Positions 5,682 through 14,954 of a stretch of 18,080 bases of DNA are shown here, piece by piece. The notes beneath the pieces were generated by a model. That model had not been told where the DNA came from, ran no database searches, and was given only the letters and a program-made list of their open reading frames with translations. The position numbers were made by a program, and so were the translations under genes. This DNA comes from Victivallales bacterium (GTDB lineage Bacteria > Verrucomicrobiota > Lentisphaeria > Oligosphaerales > Oligosphaeraceae). Where the stretch lies: the NCBI GenBank assembly GCA_017963875.1, contig JAGCTA010000103.1, forward strand, positions 1 through 18,080, given 5' to 3'. Every line of letters begins with the position of its first letter. Position 1 is the first letter of the stretch.

Positions 5682-8600
5682 ATGAAAGGGCTGTTCACCT
5701 CTTGCCTCATCTCAATCCTATGCGTAATAGGTTGGACGTGCCAGTTCGCACAGGCAGATGTGGTTTTGGGTGCTAGGCAGGACAATGGATGGTTTAACGT
5801 GTCAGGCAATGATGAAACTGCCGAAGATTTGAAGACATTGTTTGTTTGTCGCAGCCATGCGGAAGATGCTTTTAGGCACGGCCAATACCGTGATGCTCTC
5901 AAGTTTTATACAAATCTGTTGAAAATGCCTGAGAATCCGCCAGAAGAGGCTGCAGATGACTTTCTGAAAGCATACATGTGCGTGCAAAAACTTAGAAGGG
6001 GAGACGGCAGGGATAGAATTGATTGTCACGCTGAGGAGACAATGCTCTCCATTGTTGCCTGGGAGGGACGCGAAGATGACTGGAGATTTGCCGCATGTGT
6101 CCATGAGTTATTCAGAAAGAACGGATTGTTTCTATTATCATACTTTAATGAATATGAGCGCATGAAAAGTCGGATGGAAAGATTGCGCACGATGCTGCCA
6201 TATAAAGGAGAGAATAGGATGCGAGCAAAATTCTATGAAGAATGGTCGCAGATGCTCAAAAAATGGTCTGATTCTGGTATCGGTGGCAAATATTTCTTCA
6301 TGCTTGACAATGATGATGATTACGAATATGTGGAGACAACGCATTACAAAAGCGGAGGGCTTGACTCCAAGGGTAATCCAAGAAAAATCACATTGCCGAA
6401 TGCATTTGAGATGGCGGAGACTGTTGGAGAAAAATGGCTATGGTGCAGGACTCGTCTAGCGGAGTGCATAGTGGCGGACGAAAAGGCTGATGTGATTTAT
6501 GAAACGGCCAAAAATCTCTATCTATGCCTAGGAGAACAGGAAGCGATGAAGGGAAAGCAGTTTTGGACATATAATGGCCGATTGCCTGAACAGCCTTTCC
6601 TTGAGATGTTGACTGGACTGAAAGACAATGAAACGCTTTTTCGGTATGAGAAGGACGATTTTCGCAAGGTGGAACTGCCTGAATGCGTCGATTTCATGAA
6701 AATGCTCAAAGGCATTGCAGAGGATGGGCACGCCAATGCCATGTTGCTGCTTGGGATGATTTATGCAAACAGGCGTCAAACACATGCTGCACATCAATGG
6801 TATTCAAAGGCGAAAGATGCATTCGGGGGCGAAACATCTCCGCTTTTGAAGAAACTGGAACATGACTTGAAAGACCCGATGCTGTCATTCAATCCAATGC
6901 CGTATGTCATGGAGGGGATACCGTCAAAACAGGATTTCATTTGCAGAAATGTTGAAAAAGTCCGTTTCAGGCTCAATCGCCTGAACAATGATCAGATGAT
7001 CGTATATCTGACGAAACTTCTCGAAAGATATTATATGGGGGATGAATGGTGCTGTATTCAAGAAGAGATTATGGAAGGAAAGATGGTTGCCATAGCGGAT
7101 TATCTTCCGTTTCAGAAACTTCCAGATGAATGTCTGGAGGCGGCTTTGAATGAATGGCAGAGAGTGGTCGCCGCAGTCGGCCATGAAGACGTGATATGCT
7201 ACGAGAAGATTCCTCCACTCAACTCGGGGTTTTATCGGTTGACAGCCACATTGGATGACGGGACGGAGGTTGTTAAGGATTTGCTATGCAGCAATACACA
7301 CATTGTTCAATATCATTACTGTAGTGTTCCGACATTTCGGCTTCTGGATGTCGCTTCTGGAGCCGCGCTTTCTGGATTGCCAGTGAAGGCAATCATCTTG
7401 AAATGGCTGAGAAACAGACGTGGGGAATCAAAAACGGACAGTGTTAGGACGATAACCTTATCATCAGATAAAGAAGGTTTTATCAGGTTGCAAGAAGGGG
7501 ATTTCTGGCCAAATGGTGAAGAAGATGACGAATATGATGACGATGATAGTAAATACGTATATAATCACAGCGACTATTTTCTGGTCGTCAATGACGGTCA
7601 TCGATTTGCTGTGAGTGGGCGGTTGTGTCCTGATTTTGAAGATACAGCAAAGAATTCCTTTAGAGATATTACCTCCTTTGCCGTGAGCGACAGGCCGTTC
7701 TACCGTCCAGGAGAGAAAGTCGATTATGCCGTGTGGATATCAGACATGAAGTCGCTTATGCCGTACGCGGATGGGGAAGTCACGGTGTGTCTTGTCTGTC
7801 CCGATGTTCCAAATGACAAGGCAAAGTTCAAACTGATAACCGACAGAACAGGAGCCGCATGTGGTTCATTTGTTCTTCCAGAAAATGCATCTTTCGGAGA
7901 CTACCTTATCACAGTTGATTCCCCAGGAAAGGAAGAATGGCTAGTCCATAATTCTGACGCTTTGACGTTTACTGTTGGCGAATACAGAAAGCCAGAGACG
8001 CGTCTGTCGATTATACTGCCGAATGGACCTTTGGCACCAGGTGATTCATTCGATGTGAATCTTCATGCAGATTATGTGTTCGGAAGGCCTGTTGGCGGAG
8101 AAAAGGTGGAATGCAGAATCTCTTTTTATGAATCAAGCCAATCAGAGAATAAAAAGTGTTGCGACGATGAGGACGACGCTGAGGAAGAGGACATCATGGA
8201 TGGTGGTGATGACGATGATGACGATGATAGACTGATGTCCAGAAACCATGGCAAATACATGCCGTCTTGGTATGATGGCTGGAGGAAAATTCACTTTGAC
8301 AGAAAATATTTTCCTGATAGAATGAAAAACGAGCAATGGGAGAAAAATGTCGTTTTGGATGACAATGGACGAGGAAACATTCACATTGATACTTCAGAAC
8401 TTGTGGAGAAATATGGACATCGGGTTTTCGCTTGTGACATTGCTGCAAAGATGACAGATTCTTCAGGGGAGGAAATTAAAGACAAGGCGAGTTTTGTCCT
8501 GGACGATAATTCAATCTGCATGAATGTGTCCTCGGATGGTATCTATGCGATAGTTGGACAATCTTTTTCTATGAATGTGAAGGCAACAAGCCTTTTAAAG

Positions 8601-11600
8601 AAACCAATTGAAGCAAAAGGCAGTCTGAGGCTGATGAAGGTCAATTGCAACAACGGTGATATCACGGAAGAAGAACACCTTGTGAAGGATTTCGAGACAG
8701 ATGCTTTGGGGGAGGCGTTGGTGACTGTTGTTCCAAAGGAGGCTGGACATTATCGCGTCGTCGCTGAAATGATGACCAAGGCTGGTGTCTGGTGTCGTAA
8801 CTCAAGCATGATTCTCGCATGGAATGATGGCGCGGATTTCAGAAAAGAGCGTTTCAACGGTTTGGAACTTCATCTGGACAAGAGTGAATACAGAGTCGGT
8901 GAAACTGCACGGCTGCTTGTCTGTAATGATGTTGCTGACAGGCCTGTGTTTATTCGGATGGATGGCGTTGGCGGTGACCGTTGTATGCAGATGAAGACCA
9001 TCAGATTGGCTGGAAAATGCGCCATGCTGGAAATTCCAGTCACAGCGGAAATGGTCAAGAGTGTGGATATCGTGGCAAGCACACTGGATTTTGTCACATG
9101 CAGCGATGCTGGCATTCGTCTTAACGTCGTCAAAAATGCCCCATTGAAGGTGAATGTCATGTCCAAAAAACATGAAGTGCATCCTGGCGATACAGCAGAA
9201 GTGTCTGTATTAGTTACGGATGCGTTTGGGAAGCCTGTCAAGGGCAAGGTGGTCATGGCTGTCTATGACCGTAGTCTTGACTGGCTTCGGAAGCGGCCGC
9301 GTGTGACTCTCCATAGTGCCATGAACCGTCTGTTACAGTCGCAAAACATCGTTTATCGTAAGGTTTTTTCTGTTCTGACGACATTCTGGCATGTTTGGAA
9401 GACTGGTAATTACAGCGTATTGGGATTTCCTTTGTTTCTCTTTACTCCAAGGGAAAAAAGTGTCATTGACCAATGGCTGGCGTTATATCAAAAAATACAT
9501 GATCCCTTCCATGCTCCCTTCCATGTTGGAAAAGTGATTGACTCATTAAGCACCCACAGAGCCTTGAGGAAGGGAATGGCTGATTTGCAACTGGAATCCA
9601 GCGAAATACAGTGGCGTCGAGATTTCCATGATTCCGCTTTCTGGAAATCGGGACTAGAGACGGATGAAGATGGAAAGGTTTCCGTGGCATTCAATTTGCC
9701 TGACAATGCCACGACATGGACAATCCGTGCTTGGGCGGCGACAGAAGATTTTCACTATGGCGAGGGGAGGGGGAGCATTGTCGCAGTAAAGGACAAAGTG
9801 ATTCGTCCCCTTCTTCCGAAGTTCCTTGTGGAAGGCGATGAAATTGACATGGGTATCATCGTCCATAATTTCACGGAAAACGGTTTGCAGGCGGATGCGA
9901 ATGTGTCTTTCGATAAAAGGCTTTTGAGAAGTGGCCCTTTTGCACAGGAGGTGACGGTATCGCCGAAATCAATGCAACGAATCCTGTGGAACGTCAAGGC
10001 TGTGGAACATGGAGAGAGTGCCATGAAGTTCTCCGCTATCGGTGATGGTATTGAAATTCGCATTCCTGTCTTGCCGATGGCTGCGGCAAAAGGCAAATGC
10101 ATCAATACAATTTTCTCTAAGAACGGTGAATTTCGCGAATGGCAATTTGACATTGGTGAGAACATGCTTCCAGGCAGTGTGCAGTTCCTGTTTGACGATG
10201 GAACGGGATTGATTGGTTGTGTCGAAGCCGCCAGGCATTACCTTGATAAATATGAATATACATGCACTGAACAGTTGGCAAGTAGAATATGCGGTCTGTT
10301 GGAGACGCGTCAGGATGGAGTCGAACTGTCCCAACACGAAAGGAAAAAAGTTGAGAAGGCATTGCAATTTCTTGAAAAAAGGCAATTCTATGATGGCAGT
10401 TGGCCATGGTTCCAGGGACGCGGAAACATCGTTTTCACATGCCTTGCCGTGCGGGCTCTCATCATAGCGGATAGGCATGGTTTCGCATTTGATAAAAATA
10501 TGCTCGAAAACGGAGTGAATTACCTTCTTAAATATGCAAAGGCAAAAGCCATTGACAGTTTTGAAAGTGCAGAAAAAGGCGCGGATGGTGACGATGATGA
10601 AGACTATGACGATGAGGATGACATGATGCAAGCAATAATGAAAACGATTATGCCTTTTGATGCGTATGTTGCTGAAAATCTGATACTAGGAAATCCACAG
10701 AATGAACCGTTGCCAAAGAAAGTCCACGCATTCATAAATAGAATTTATGATGCGCGTGCCATGTTGCCAGTGCATTCGCTGAGCGTTCTTTGCAGGTTGT
10801 TGCATAGGTTGGACGACAAGAGGTGGATGCATGTCCAAGAATTGTTTGATCAGTATATCTACCGAAATCCAGATCAATGGACGGCGCATATTAGTATGGG
10901 GCCTGAGTCTTCCAATGATTTCTTCGACAGCATGATTTCCACCAATGCGGAGTTTCTGAGGACAATGTGTGAGACTGGCATTTGCAGTACTCTCAAGCCT
11001 CGATTGGTCAATTATCTTCTGTTCAATCAGATGTCGGATTATTCATTTGACGGGACGTATGGAACATCAACTGTTCTTCGAGCCTTTGCTCCGTTAATGA
11101 AGGACGAGGCTTTCAAAAACTCAGGAACAATTGACTGGGAACTCGATGGCCTACCGTGGACGCCGCAGACTTCTGTAGGGGCTGGACCGCATGTCCTTCG
11201 TGCTGTCAAACGAGGCGCTGGAACTGCATTTGCCTCTGCAAGACTGTCTTGGCTTGAAAAGGATATGCAGCGGATCCCTTTGCAGAGTGAACAGGTTTCC
11301 GTGTCGCGGTCATTTCAACCATTGAATGGCGATGGCAAGACATTGCGTGCAGGTGACATGGTACGGGTCATCATTACGCTACGACTTCTTAACCGTATGT
11401 CATATCTGCGGCTTTCTGACCCATTGCTCGCTGGATGCATTCCATCGAGTCAGAGTTTGAGTTTTTCAGGGGAATATTATCGTGAGATGCATGAGAAGAC
11501 AACAGAGTTTTTCATCCATGAACTTCAGCCTGGTGAACACACGTTTTCATACATGCTGTTAGCGACTCATTCCGGGCGATTTACCGCGCTTCCGACGCTT

Positions 11601-11675
11601 GTTGAGCCGATGTATGCTCCGCAGTTTCGAGCCGTAGGCACGGCAAAGAAAATCATCATTCTTCCACGACGATAG
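5682..11675 (+). CDS. Secreted bacterial alpha-2-macroglobulin, thioester type
   Basis: The 1997-residue protein begins with a signal peptide (hydrophobic core SCLISILCVIGW, likely cleavage after AQA at about 25). No lipobox is seen, so it is probably periplasmic or surface-released rather than a lipoprotein. The region at about 30-480 is helical, with a Sel1/TPR-like segment near 349-383 (GHANAMLLLGMIYANRR). Macroglobulin beta-sandwich domains follow, with a typical MG signature DRPFYRPGEKVDYAVW, and then the A2M domain near 1315-1390 (DSAFWKSGLETDEDGKVSVA, then LPDNATTWTIRAWA). The thioester motif Cys1528-Thr-Glu-Gln1531 opens the alpha-toroid TED domain. Such proteins trap attacking proteases after bait cleavage. 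Odd points: three Asp/Glu tracts (613-622, 828-849, 1637-1647) and no pbpC-type neighbour. Start is ATG behind AGGAG. It is visibly more AT-rich than GH51 upstream, so it may not belong to that operon. Confidence 0.93.
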   Translation: MKGLFTSCLISILCVIGWTCQFAQADVVLGARQDNGWFNVSGNDETAEDLKTLFVCRSHAEDAFRHGQYRDALKFYTNLLKMPENPPEEAADDFLKAYMCVQKLRRGDGRDRIDCHAEETMLSIVAWEGREDDWRFAACVHELFRKNGLFLLSYFNEYERMKSRMERLRTMLPYKGENRMRAKFYEEWSQMLKKWSDSGIGGKYFFMLDNDDDYEYVETTHYKSGGLDSKGNPRKITLPNAFEMAETVGEKWLWCRTRLAECIVADEKADVIYETAKNLYLCLGEQEAMKGKQFWTYNGRLPEQPFLEMLTGLKDNETLFRYEKDDFRKVELPECVDFMKMLKGIAEDGHANAMLLLGMIYANRRQTHAAHQWYSKAKDAFGGETSPLLKKLEHDLKDPMLSFNPMPYVMEGIPSKQDFICRNVEKVRFRLNRLNNDQMIVYLTKLLERYYMGDEWCCIQEEIMEGKMVAIADYLPFQKLPDECLEAALNEWQRVVAAVGHEDVICYEKIPPLNSGFYRLTATLDDGTEVVKDLLCSNTHIVQYHYCSVPTFRLLDVASGAALSGLPVKAIILKWLRNRRGESKTDSVRTITLSSDKEGFIRLQEGDFWPNGEEDDEYDDDDSKYVYNHSDYFLVVNDGHRFAVSGRLCPDFEDTAKNSFRDITSFAVSDRPFYRPGEKVDYAVWISDMKSLMPYADGEVTVCLVCPDVPNDKAKFKLITDRTGAACGSFVLPENASFGDYLITVDSPGKEEWLVHNSDALTFTVGEYRKPETRLSIILPNGPLAPGDSFDVNLHADYVFGRPVGGEKVECRISFYESSQSENKKCCDDEDDAEEEDIMDGGDDDDDDDRLMSRNHGKYMPSWYDGWRKIHFDRKYFPDRMKNEQWEKNVVLDDNGRGNIHIDTSELVEKYGHRVFACDIAAKMTDSSGEEIKDKASFVLDDNSICMNVSSDGIYAIVGQSFSMNVKATSLLKKPIEAKGSLRLMKVNCNNGDITEEEHLVKDFETDALGEALVTVVPKEAGHYRVVAEMMTKAGVWCRNSSMILAWNDGADFRKERFNGLELHLDKSEYRVGETARLLVCNDVADRPVFIRMDGVGGDRCMQMKTIRLAGKCAMLEIPVTAEMVKSVDIVASTLDFVTCSDAGIRLNVVKNAPLKVNVMSKKHEVHPGDTAEVSVLVTDAFGKPVKGKVVMAVYDRSLDWLRKRPRVTLHSAMNRLLQSQNIVYRKVFSVLTTFWHVWKTGNYSVLGFPLFLFTPREKSVIDQWLALYQKIHDPFHAPFHVGKVIDSLSTHRALRKGMADLQLESSEIQWRRDFHDSAFWKSGLETDEDGKVSVAFNLPDNATTWTIRAWAATEDFHYGEGRGSIVAVKDKVIRPLLPKFLVEGDEIDMGIIVHNFTENGLQADANVSFDKRLLRSGPFAQEVTVSPKSMQRILWNVKAVEHGESAMKFSAIGDGIEIRIPVLPMAAAKGKCINTIFSKNGEFREWQFDIGENMLPGSVQFLFDDGTGLIGCVEAARHYLDKYEYTCTEQLASRICGLLETRQDGVELSQHERKKVEKALQFLEKRQFYDGSWPWFQGRGNIVFTCLAVRALIIADRHGFAFDKNMLENGVNYLLKYAKAKAIDSFESAEKGADGDDDEDYDDEDDMMQAIMKTIMPFDAYVAENLILGNPQNEPLPKKVHAFINRIYDARAMLPVHSLSVLCRLLHRLDDKRWMHVQELFDQYIYRNPDQWTAHISMGPESSNDFFDSMISTNAEFLRTMCETGICSTLKPRLVNYLLFNQMSDYSFDGTYGTSTVLRAFAPLMKDEAFKNSGTIDWELDGLPWTPQTSVGAGPHVLRAVKRGAGTAFASARLSWLEKDMQRIPLQSEQVSVSRSFQPLNGDGKTLRAGDMVRVIITLRLLNRMSYLRLSDPLLAGCIPSSQSLSFSGEYYREMHEKTTEFFIHELQPGEHTFSYMLLATHSGRFTALPTLVEPMYAPQFRAVGTAKKIIILPRR

Positions 11676-11922
11676 TAACGCTGAATATTTTTTTCACTGA
11701 CGAGGTTCTGGAATTGGACGGCGTGGTTCCTGACTGCCAGTTGAACAAGTAGGTGGATTACAATGGTGCCTGGAGCGAGAAGGCCACCTTCTCTCTTGGC
11801 TGCCCACAGCCGTTCTCACACGTAAGAAGACCATTTTTGTCGTATGGTATGCAGGCCTTGCAACAGATTAGACAGGCATCCACTTCGATGAAGTCACGAA
11901 TTAGGCTTTTCTGTCAAAATGG
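11676..11922. other. Convergent intergenic region with a possible decayed coding remnant
   Basis: This lies between the convergent macroglobulin and SGNH genes. From 11675 the plus strand reads without breaks for 25 codons (ending DGVVPDCQLNK), hits TAG, and continues in the same frame with VDYNGAWSEKATFSLGCPQP and on to about 11923. The codons in the second part look protein-coding (TGG AGC GAG AAG GCC ACC TTC) and there is no good start or ribosome site. I do not recognise the product. It may be a degraded gene end or just chance; no T-tract terminator is seen. Confidence 0.25.
11777..11793. other. Perfect 7-bp hairpin between convergent genes
   Basis: GAGAAGG-CCA-CCTTCTC is a perfect inverted repeat with a three-base loop in the gap between two converging genes. 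Position suggests a bidirectional termination role, but neither strand has a following T-run, so a conventional intrinsic terminator is not supported. Confidence 0.3.
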
Positions 11923-13536
11923 CTAGGGCATCATATTCTTGAAACTGTTTCCGTGTAGATACTTCAATAGGAGTTCAGCCAAGACGCAGTGACCTTTCAA
12001 GGTCATGTGAATACCGTCATTGGAAATAAAGAGTTCTCGGCGGTTCTCATATTGCAGCATTCCATTGTAGGCATCGACGATTCCTATGCTTTCTTCTTCC
12101 GCGATTTGACGCAGTACCTTGATGTAGTTAAGAACGTGCTTCTCTTCGTTAAATCTCGAAGATGGTTTTCCAGCCAAGGCTCTTCTGCGTGCAGACTGCT
12201 CCTGATCTGGATAAAATCCAGGCGTATGAAGGATAAACACAAAACGTACCCCTGGCTGGCATTTCCCACGGAGGCACGCTAGAAACTCTTTATACTGCTT
12301 GTATTGAAGATCTGGCGGGGTCATCGGTTTCGTGTAGTTGGAACCACTGCCAGTCTTGGTGTCATTGGCTCCTAAAAGGATGAAAACCAAATCTGGTTTT
12401 ATATCGAAGATTCCATTATATCTCTCAGGGGCGAAACAGTTTTCGCCTTTCAGCCTCGCAAGGGAACGACCGATATAATCGCCGCCGACTCCAGCATTGC
12501 AGCAGGAAACGCCTTCGGGAAGGGCAAGTTTAACTAAATCGGCATAGTTGCGTCCTCTGTCGTAATCCGTAAGACTGTCCCCTAAAAAGAGAATTCTGTG
12601 GAAAGGAAAATCGTTCAGTTTCAAGGAGTCAAAGCGGCTTTTCAATGCAGGTGATACTTCTGTGATGAAAAAACTCTTCTTGACGCCTGTCTGAGGGTCG
12701 GACGCAGTGATTCTCATTCCCTCAAAGGATGCGGAGACCATGTCAACACTCATCTTGATGATGCCGTTCTGATCAGTTTTGAGCATTTTGGTTTCCATGC
12801 CGTTGCTGATGGCATGGTGTCCGTCATAGATACAGATTCGCAGCGGATAAGACGCCTTGTCGCAATGGATGGTGACGTTTACCTTGTCTCCAGGAATGGC
12901 AACCGCGCAGTTTGGTTCAAAGACAATCCGAAAATCGTTGACCGCCTTATAGACCATGGATGCTGAAAGCAAGTTGACTTCGGATTCACCAATGGCTTCG
13001 ACAAATACTCTTGGATGGCCGATTGTTCCAGGATTTTTCTCCTGATAGGAAAAGGTAAAACTCTGCCATTGCTCGGTCAAATCAAATTCCTTGCTGTAAA
13101 CGGCTTCCGTATGACGGGTGAAACGTGTGGTCATTGTAAAGTCATTGAAACTGCCGCCCATTCGGACAGCGTCGCAACCCAGGCGGAAGCACCCCTTGCC
13201 TTTGGCCTGGACTGTAAAATGCATAATCTTATCTACAGGGAACGTACAATCCTGCGCTGCATGTTCGGCATTGTCCCAATCCAGAAAATGCTCGAGAATT
13301 CCATTTTTCAGTAGAAATCCCTTTTCAACTTTTCTGTATTCAGCCTGTCCGACGGGAAGCCACTCTTCAATTCCTTGCAAAAGGTTGCTTTCGCGTTGAT
13401 AGGATAAATCTTCAAGGAACTTTTGCAAAACTGCGTCTTTTGACATATTCACTCCTTTTGCACTAGGTAGGGCTTCTTCTGCCGCCAAAACAGAAATCAT
13501 CAGAAATACTCCAGTAAACAATACGCCTTTTTTCAT
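11923..13536 (-). CDS. Secreted SGNH/GDSL hydrolase with N-terminal beta domains
   Basis: The start is set at 13536: AAGGAAA lies 4 bases upstream of this ATG, whereas the longer frame's ATG at 13551 has no ribosome site. This gives 537 residues. The signal peptide is MKKGVLFTGVFLMISVLAAE. Residues about 70-200 look like a carbohydrate-binding-type beta sandwich and about 205-295 like an Ig-like domain. The catalytic SGNH domain has block I ILFLGDSLTD (Ser321), block II NAGVGGD, block III LLGANDT (Asn391) and block V NDGIH (Asp507, His510). SGNH enzymes of this kind are usually esterases, often carbohydrate acetyl- or acylesterases; the exact substrate cannot be read here. It is exported and monocistronic, with its own promoter at 13580-13608. 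Confidence 0.9.
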   Translation of the reverse strand: MKKGVLFTGVFLMISVLAAEEALPSAKGVNMSKDAVLQKFLEDLSYQRESNLLQGIEEWLPVGQAEYRKVEKGFLLKNGILEHFLDWDNAEHAAQDCTFPVDKIMHFTVQAKGKGCFRLGCDAVRMGGSFNDFTMTTRFTRHTEAVYSKEFDLTEQWQSFTFSYQEKNPGTIGHPRVFVEAIGESEVNLLSASMVYKAVNDFRIVFEPNCAVAIPGDKVNVTIHCDKASYPLRICIYDGHHAISNGMETKMLKTDQNGIIKMSVDMVSASFEGMRITASDPQTGVKKSFFITEVSPALKSRFDSLKLNDFPFHRILFLGDSLTDYDRGRNYADLVKLALPEGVSCCNAGVGGDYIGRSLARLKGENCFAPERYNGIFDIKPDLVFILLGANDTKTGSGSNYTKPMTPPDLQYKQYKEFLACLRGKCQPGVRFVFILHTPGFYPDQEQSARRRALAGKPSSRFNEEKHVLNYIKVLRQIAEEESIGIVDAYNGMLQYENRRELFISNDGIHMTLKGHCVLAELLLKYLHGNSFKNMMP

Positions 13537-13579
13537 CTTGTTTCCTTTCATTTTAACTGATTTTAATGAATTTTAGGCT

Positions 13580-13608
13580 AATATACTGTCTGCCATTACG
13601 TTTTTCAA
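13580..13608 (-). promoter_or_regulatory. Promoter of the SGNH hydrolase gene
   Basis: On the minus strand a -35 TTGAAA (13608-13603) and -10 TATATT (13585-13580) are separated by exactly 17 bases, a near-ideal sigma70-type arrangement. Transcription would start near 13573, giving a leader of about 37 bases to the chosen ATG at 13536. This also supports the shorter start choice. Confidence 0.65.
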
Positions 13609-13788
13609 TGGCTTTAATCCACATGAGGTTTGTAATTAACATGTCAATGAGACAGGGCAAAGATCTCCAAGGGGCAAATCTCGGAAATCCCAGATGGGGC
13701 GAAGAGGAAGCAAGGGAAGCCACAAAGATTTTCGCTCTCGAACCTATCCCCTGAGAAAAAGAACCTTTTTCAATTCCACAGAAATCGT
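13609..13788. other. Intergenic region between RhuM and the SGNH gene
   Basis: There is no convincing gene. A 79-codon minus-strand frame starts with an ATGA overlap on the rhuM stop (13792) and ends at 13553, but it lacks a well-spaced ribosome site, has low-complexity content and runs through the SGNH promoter. The stretch 13650-13740 is rich in short G/C runs and contains CAAAGAT twice (13660s and 13720s). It may be a local repeat module; its origin is unknown. Confidence 0.35.
13755..13771 (-). terminator. Weak hairpin after rhuM, possible terminator
   Basis: GAAAAAG-AAC-CTTTTTC is a perfect 7-bp inverted repeat beginning 17 bases beyond the rhuM stop. On the minus strand the second arm carries TTTTT. 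The stem is mostly A-T and weak, so termination is possible but unconvincing. Confidence 0.3.
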
Positions 13789-14814
13789 TCATTCTGAGGC
13801 AGGGTACCTCTTGATTTCCTGCTCCAATGCCGTCAACTCCTTCAAATCTTCGGCATCGGCTTGTCGAAGCATCTCTTGCTTCCTTCGTTGATTGAACGCC
13901 TCATAACGTTCTTTTGCAATGCGTTCCATCTCTGAGTTGGCAATGGAGCCCATTCCCTTTAAAATGGGCTTCCCTTGATATTCCAGAAGCCGATTGACAT
14001 TGTCTCGCCAGAAACCCAAAGTCAAATCTCTTCCTTCCATCACGCGCATTTCTGCCGTTTCAAGAAAAACTGTCACAAGTCGGTTCAGCAAATCAATCTC
14101 TTTGTCATATAGATAATTCTTGGCAATAATGACATCGCCCTTACGGACAATCTGGCCATTCCAACATGTCAGCCCCATATTGGGGGCATCAGGATTTGCT
14201 CGTTCCAGGACGAGTTCGGCTGCTGTTTTCTGGGTTACCGCATAAAGGAGTTTGTTCTGTGTTTCCGCGAAGAACATCTGTGTCGCTTTGTCTGTCTTGT
14301 CATAGTCGCTACTTAAGCAGAATAAATCGCGGACTTTTTGATAAAAACGCAGTTCAGAAGCCCGAATATCTCGGATTCTTGCCAACAGTTCGTCAAAGTA
14401 ATCGGGGCGTCCATCGGGGCGTTTCAAACGCTCGTCATCCATGACAAAACCCTTGACGAGGTATTCAGTCAGGTTGCGCAATGCCCACTGACGGAATTGC
14501 GTTCCGCGGACGCCGCGTACCCGAAAGCCAACAGCCAGAATCATCTCCAACGCGTAGTATTGCACACTGTAGGTTTTGCCGTCTGGAGCAGTTATTAAGA
14601 AATCCTTACATACTGAAAAATCTTGTAACTCTTCTTCTTTCAATATGTTGGATATGTGCATCGAGATGTTTGGGCGTGAGGTGGCAAAAAGGTCCGCAAT
14701 TTGTCCCTGGTTCAACCAGACACGTCCGTCAACGGAGTAAAGAGCCACTTTGCTTTTGCCGTCATCAGTCGTATATAGTATGATATTGCCTTTGTCTGGT
14801 ATAAAATGTGACAT
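13789..14814 (-). CDS. RhuM-family protein (Virulence_RhuM)
   Basis: The start is set at the ATG at 14814 (MSHFIPDKGNIILY), which has AGAGGT just upstream; the longer frame adds 39 residues of AT-rich leader translation and no ribosome site. The 341 residues are the normal RhuM length. The N-terminal region has a helix-turn-helix-like segment NQGQIADLFATSRPNISMHI (35-54), then YALEMILAVGFRVRGVRGTQ and FRQWALRNLTEYLVKGFVMD, the highly conserved core of the family. RhuM was named from a Salmonella pathogenicity-island gene; its biochemical role is not established, and relatives are scattered on islands and near restriction or toxin genes. Here it stands alone between unrelated metabolic genes with its own promoter, consistent with acquired cargo (inference). 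Confidence 0.9.
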   Translation of the reverse strand: MSHFIPDKGNIILYTTDDGKSKVALYSVDGRVWLNQGQIADLFATSRPNISMHISNILKEEELQDFSVCKDFLITAPDGKTYSVQYYALEMILAVGFRVRGVRGTQFRQWALRNLTEYLVKGFVMDDERLKRPDGRPDYFDELLARIRDIRASELRFYQKVRDLFCLSSDYDKTDKATQMFFAETQNKLLYAVTQKTAAELVLERANPDAPNMGLTCWNGQIVRKGDVIIAKNYLYDKEIDLLNRLVTVFLETAEMRVMEGRDLTLGFWRDNVNRLLEYQGKPILKGMGSIANSEMERIAKERYEAFNQRRKQEMLRQADAEDLKELTALEQEIKRYPASE

Positions 14815-14866
14815 TTTTACCTCTGTTGTCATGTTATATAAAAAATTTATATATAAAATTATATAT

Positions 14867-14894
14867 AATATAATAGATAGAATAAATAGTTCAA
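14867..14894 (-). promoter_or_regulatory. Candidate promoter of rhuM in a very AT-rich leader
   Basis: On the minus strand a -35 TTGAAC (14894-14889) and -10 TATATT (14872-14867) lie 16 bases apart. The leader 14825-14880 is almost entirely A and T and contains overlapping TTATATAT/ATATATAA inverted repeats, so alternative -10 boxes exist. Such a tract could bind an autoregulator or nucleoid protein. Confidence 0.45.
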
Positions 14895-14954
14895 TTTTCA
14901 AAAAACACTTGACTTTAGGAAATACGACCATACCATCTCAATGTAAATTCTGCT

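Noticed and set aside
8142..8448. Histidine-rich minus-strand frames opposite the macroglobulin
   Set aside because: His and Ile runs are the antisense reading of GAT/GAC acidic tracts; the plus-strand frame is continuous and homologous to a known family.
13537..13551. Upstream ATG of the SGNH gene adding five residues (MKGNK)
   Set aside because: No ribosome site precedes it, while AAGGAAA sits properly before the ATG at 13536; the short start also gives a cleaner signal peptide.
13553..13792. 79-codon minus-strand frame overlapping the rhuM stop by ATGA
   Set aside because: The ribosome site is poor (AGAGG about 14 bases away), the translation is low-complexity in its middle and unrecognisable, and it runs through the strong SGNH promoter. 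The overlap is probably chance.
14815..14931. 39-residue hydrophobic N-terminal extension of the RhuM frame
   Set aside because: It is a translation of the AT-rich promoter region, not a membrane anchor; the AGAGGT site and family alignment support the start at 14814.
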